Positions 61,394 through 64,000 of a DNA stretch of 64,000 nucleotides are shown here, piece by piece. Where the stretch lies: NCBI GenBank assembly GCA_002448815.1, contig DKAJ01000003.1, forward strand, positions 20,608-84,607, read 5' to 3'. Numbering within the stretch: position 1 is the first letter of the stretch; every line of letters begins with the position of its first letter. A program made the translations under genes and the position numbers. The notes below the pieces were generated by a model, which saw nothing but the letters and a program-made list of their open reading frames with translations, did no database searches and was not told the DNA's origin. Source of the DNA: Micavibrio sp. UBA6929. GTDB lineage: Bacteria; Pseudomonadota; Alphaproteobacteria; Micavibrionales; Micavibrionaceae.

Positions 61394-61411
61394 ATGATGA
61401 GGGCTAGAGCC

Positions 61412-62149
61412 TTATTCGTAAAATGAAAGATCGAGCGCAAATTGACCATGCTGCGCTACTTCAGGGCTTGAGCGATGCTGAAGCTTGTCGTTAAAGACGA
61501 TGGTTTGTCCTGTTTTGGGGCGCAGTATAGTGGTGCTGTTTTCACTGGATTGGATTTCCATCGGTGATTTGAATAGAACTGTATGTGCTGAGATGCCGCT
61601 ATCTGTATGCCAGTTAAAAGTCGGGCCTAGGTTATCACCAGGCTTGGCATGAAACATATAGCACCGCACGGCAAGCATGTTTTTTATCAGATGCTGGCGA
61701 ACCTCGGGTGCCATCTTTATAAGCTGTTTGCCTTTGATGCGTGGTATAACCAGTGGATCGGATAAGAATGTTTCCAGAAACAGGCGTTCGTCCTGTGCGA
61801 TTTTAGGCGGCGTTGCTGCAAGTATTTTTGGGTTTTTTGTGCCTAGGCTTGTGTGAAGCAGGTAATTTTTATCGCCGAGCTTATGCCACGGGTCGAGTGT
61901 TTTTTGTTTAAGGGGGATGCCATCGGCCCAATTTGCTGGATTTAGATCGCCTTGTGCGTTTAAGATCGCCGCCTGATTTTCTGAGGGCATGATCGCGGCG
62001 TTCATGAATTTCTTACGCAGGCACAAGACAATTTTAACGCGGTCGCTTTGCTGGGGCGTAGTGTCTAGTACGCGCACCATTCTATCGTCAGGGTGCGTGC
62101 GCAGTGTTTGCAAGTAATCCAGTAATTCGGCGTCATGAATTTTTGTCAT
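61412..62149 (-). CDS. Putative 2-oxoglutarate/Fe(II)-dependent oxygenase-like protein
   Basis: A 245-residue soluble protein. The C-terminal third shows the facial-triad pattern of non-heme iron oxygenases on a jelly-roll: NWHTDSGISAHTVLF with H181 and D183, then TGQTIVFNDKLQHRSSPEV with H225, followed by GQFALDLSFYE. The arginine next to H225 (HRSSP) resembles that used to hold 2-oxoglutarate in related families. The N-terminal 160 residues are unrecognised and helical. The substrate is unknown; a peptide- or tRNA-modifying enzyme is possible but not shown. The gene is convergent with the 87-residue gene. Confidence 0.6.
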   Translation of the reverse strand: MTKIHDAELLDYLQTLRTHPDDRMVRVLDTTPQQSDRVKIVLCLRKKFMNAAIMPSENQAAILNAQGDLNPANWADGIPLKQKTLDPWHKLGDKNYLLHTSLGTKNPKILAATPPKIAQDERLFLETFLSDPLVIPRIKGKQLIKMAPEVRQHLIKNMLAVRCYMFHAKPGDNLGPTFNWHTDSGISAHTVLFKSPMEIQSSENSTTILRPKTGQTIVFNDKLQHRSSPEVAQHGQFALDLSFYE

Positions 62150-62292
62150 GGCGGGGGTTTTATGCTTCTTTTTGTTTTATGTCAAATTTTTGTTGTGCAG
62201 GGTATGTTGTTGCACTGAAAAGCTGCTGACGGGAATCCGCGGCCTGAGCGCCAAAAGGGCAAAAAAATGAGTCTTTCTGCGACTTTAGACTC

Positions 62293-62321
62293 TTGTCACG
62301 CGCGTGGCTGTGTGCTAAACC
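62293..62321 (+). promoter_or_regulatory. Candidate promoter of the ATP synthase operon
   Basis: TTGTCA at 62293-62298 and TAAACC at 62316-62321 are 17 bases apart and about 36 bases before the atpH GTG. The -10 is weak. The 207-base gap upstream also has a short inverted repeat GAGTC...GACTC near 62276-62292. Confidence 0.4.
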
Positions 62322-62356
62322 CTGCGCAAAGATTGTAAAGACAAAAGGATAAATTT

Positions 62357-62968
62357 GTGGCTCAAAGCGGTATGGTTTCTTCGGCACTGACACAGCGTTA
62401 TGCAAGTGCCTTGATTGAATTGGCTAAAGAAAACAAAGCCTTGCCTAAGGTAGAGGCCGATTTGGCGTCTTTGAAAACAATGCTGAGCGAATCAGAAGAT
62501 TTTGCGTTTTTTATCGCGGCTGATTCGATCAGTGCTAAACGCCAGCAGGCGGTCTTGGCGGATCTGGCTAAGAAAGCGAAGTTTCAGACAATTACATTGA
62601 ATTACTTGAATGTGCTTGCAGGCAATGGACGTTTGTCATTGCTGTCACACATGATTAAGGCCGTTGAAAAGATGTTGGCGGCAGAGCGTAACGAAGCCGT
62701 TGCAAAAGTTGAAACTGCCAATGCATTGACAGCCGCTCAGCAAAAAGAGCTAGCCAAGGCGCTATCTGATGCAACAGGGCAAAATATCATTTTGGATGCA
62801 CGCGTTGATGAGAGCCTGATTGGCGGATTGGTCGTCACAATCGGGTCAAAGCGTATTGATGATTCTGTTTCTGGTCGTTTGGATCGTTTGAAAACGACTA
62901 TGAGCAAGAGAACACTGAATAACACTAACGACAATGTAGAAACATTAAACAAGAAGAAAGAGGCGTAA
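62357..62968 (+). CDS. atpH: ATP synthase F1 subunit delta
   Basis: Stator subunit linking F1 to the peripheral stalk. Starts at GTG (62357) with AAAGGAT seven bases upstream. The 203 residues include the N-terminal helical domain (VSSALTQRYASALIELAKEN) and the C-terminal region LDARVDESLIGGLVVTIGSKRIDDSVSGRLDRLK, which is the family signature. A lysine-rich extension of about 25 residues (NTNDNVETLNKKKEA) follows the usual end. Precedes atpA by four bases, as in the atpHAGDC operons of alphaproteobacteria. Confidence 0.95.
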   Translation: MAQSGMVSSALTQRYASALIELAKENKALPKVEADLASLKTMLSESEDFAFFIAADSISAKRQQAVLADLAKKAKFQTITLNYLNVLAGNGRLSLLSHMIKAVEKMLAAERNEAVAKVETANALTAAQQKELAKALSDATGQNIILDARVDESLIGGLVVTIGSKRIDDSVSGRLDRLKTTMSKRTLNNTNDNVETLNKKKEA

Positions 62969-62972
62969 CACC

Positions 62973-64000
62973 ATGGATATCAAAGCAGCTGAAATTTCTA
63001 ACATTTTGAAAAAGCAGATTGCTGATTTTGGCGAACAAACAAACGTCGCTGAAATTGGTCAGGTGCTGTCTATTGGTGACGGCGTTGCACGTATTTATGG
63101 TCTGGACAATGTTCAGGCGGGTGAAATGGTTGAATTCCCAGACGGCACTAAAGGTATGGCTTTGAACCTCGAAGCTGACAATGTTGGTGTGGTTGTTTTG
63201 GGTGAAGATAAAGCAATTTGCGAAGGCGACATCGTTAAGCGTACAGGTAAGATCGTTGAAGTGCCTGTAGGTAAAGGTTTGCTTGGCCGCGTTGTTGACG
63301 GTTTGGGTAACCCAATTGATGGTAAAGGTCCTTTGAAGGATGTTGAATATAAGCGCGTTGAAGTTAAAGCGCCTGGCATTATTCCACGTCAATCAGTTCA
63401 CGAGCCAATGCAAACAGGTATTAAAGCGATTGATGCGCTGGTTCCAATCGGTCGTGGTCAACGTGAATTGATCATTGGTGACCGCCAAACAGGTAAAACA
63501 GCCGTTGCTGTTGATACAATCATTAACCAGAAATATTTGAACAAAGCATCGAACGACAAGAAACACCTATACTGCGTATATGTCTCTGTTGGTCAGAAGC
63601 GTTCAACAGTGGCTCAGCTTGTTCGTGAATTGGAAGAGCAAGGCGCAATGGAATACACAACTGTTGTTGCCGCAACTGCATCTGATGCAGCGCCAATGCA
63701 GTTCTTGGCGCCATACACAGGTTGCGCGATGGGTGAATATTTCCGTGATAACGGTCTTCACGCCTTGGCAGTTTATGATGACTTGTCAAAGCAAGCTGTT
63801 GCATACCGCCAGATGTCATTGCTTCTTCGTCGTCCACCAGGCCGTGAAGCTTATCCTGGTGACGTTTTCTACATTCACTCACGCCTTCTAGAGCGTGCGG
63901 CGAAGATGAACGAAGAAACACATGACGGTGGTTCTTTGACAGCCTTGCCAGTGATTGAAACACAAGCAGGTGATATTTCTGCTTATATTCCAACAAACGT
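62973..64000 (+). CDS. atpA: ATP synthase F1 subunit alpha, partial
   Basis: Non-catalytic nucleotide-binding subunit of F1. The start MDIKAAEISNILKKQIADFG is the alphaproteobacterial form. GRVVDGLGNPIDGKGPL is present and the P-loop reads GDRQTGKTAVAVDTIINQK. The frame is open to the window edge after about 342 codons, so the C-terminal third (about 165 residues) lies outside. The downstream atpG, atpD and atpC are expected next but are not in this window. Confidence 0.97.
   Translation, partial: MDIKAAEISNILKKQIADFGEQTNVAEIGQVLSIGDGVARIYGLDNVQAGEMVEFPDGTKGMALNLEADNVGVVVLGEDKAICEGDIVKRTGKIVEVPVGKGLLGRVVDGLGNPIDGKGPLKDVEYKRVEVKAPGIIPRQSVHEPMQTGIKAIDALVPIGRGQRELIIGDRQTGKTAVAVDTIINQKYLNKASNDKKHLYCVYVSVGQKRSTVAQLVRELEEQGAMEYTTVVAATASDAAPMQFLAPYTGCAMGEYFRDNGLHALAVYDDLSKQAVAYRQMSLLLRRPPGREAYPGDVFYIHSRLLERAAKMNEETHDGGSLTALPVIETQAGDISAYIPTN

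Overview
The window is a gene-dense stretch of an alphaproteobacterial chromosome with moderate G+C (mid-40s percent, judged by eye). The case for Alphaproteobacteria rests on several points: the large 1599-residue NAD-glutamate dehydrogenase; the cytochrome aa3 oxidase cluster in the order ctaC-ctaD-ctaB-ctaG-ctaE-DUF983-SURF1; the alphaproteobacterial-type SerC; and the block xerC/DUF484/fsa/priA leading into atpH-atpA. FlhF and FlhG point to a polar flagellum, and two chemoreceptors fit a motile aerobe. The lineage inside the class cannot be fixed from the sequence alone. I see no rRNA, tRNA, insertion sequence, prophage or CRISPR array. No intergenic gap exceeds about 275 bases.

Layout. 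1-5 kb: two divergent NhaA antiporters (the first cut by the window edge), a photolyase and the ammonium channel AmtB. 5-11.6 kb: glutamate dehydrogenase, UbiA and RsmE. 11.7-19.9 kb: the aa3 oxidase structural and assembly genes, with two unrecognised proteins embedded among them, then a rRNA methyltransferase. 19.9-24 kb: a chemoreceptor in an operon with a truncated hemoglobin, a solitary Clp-type AAA+ ATPase and an orphan. 23.5-27.9 kb: serB, serC and serA, covering serine biosynthesis. 27.9-36.6 kb: a complete type I secretion locus (RTX substrate, ABC exporter, TolC-type outer-membrane protein, HlyD-type adaptor). 36.6-40.2 kb: thrS, infC with an AUU start, and a protein resembling the RelA/SpoT synthetase fold. 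40.3-44.4 kb: flhF, flhG and a FliK-like gene. 44.5-47 kb: an 831-residue protein that appears to fuse an ITPase/Ham1-like domain to a LOG phosphoribohydrolase domain. 47.2-51.7 kb: EVE protein, HisN-type phosphatase, alaS, ndk. 51.8-56.2 kb: second chemoreceptor, a small periplasmic protein and a TonB-dependent receptor. 56.3-64 kb: xerC, DUF484, fsa, priA, a small orphan, a possible 2-oxoglutarate oxygenase, atpH and the start of atpA.

The most unusual items are the Ham1-LOG fusion, which would take a nucleoside triphosphate to a free base in one polypeptide, the RelA/SpoT-like protein, the globin-chemoreceptor operon, and the solitary AAA+ ATPase. Several annotated starts differ from the longest open frame because a ribosome binding site or signal peptide marks a later (or, for infC, an earlier non-ATG) codon. 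All functional calls come from reading the sequence; no database search was run.
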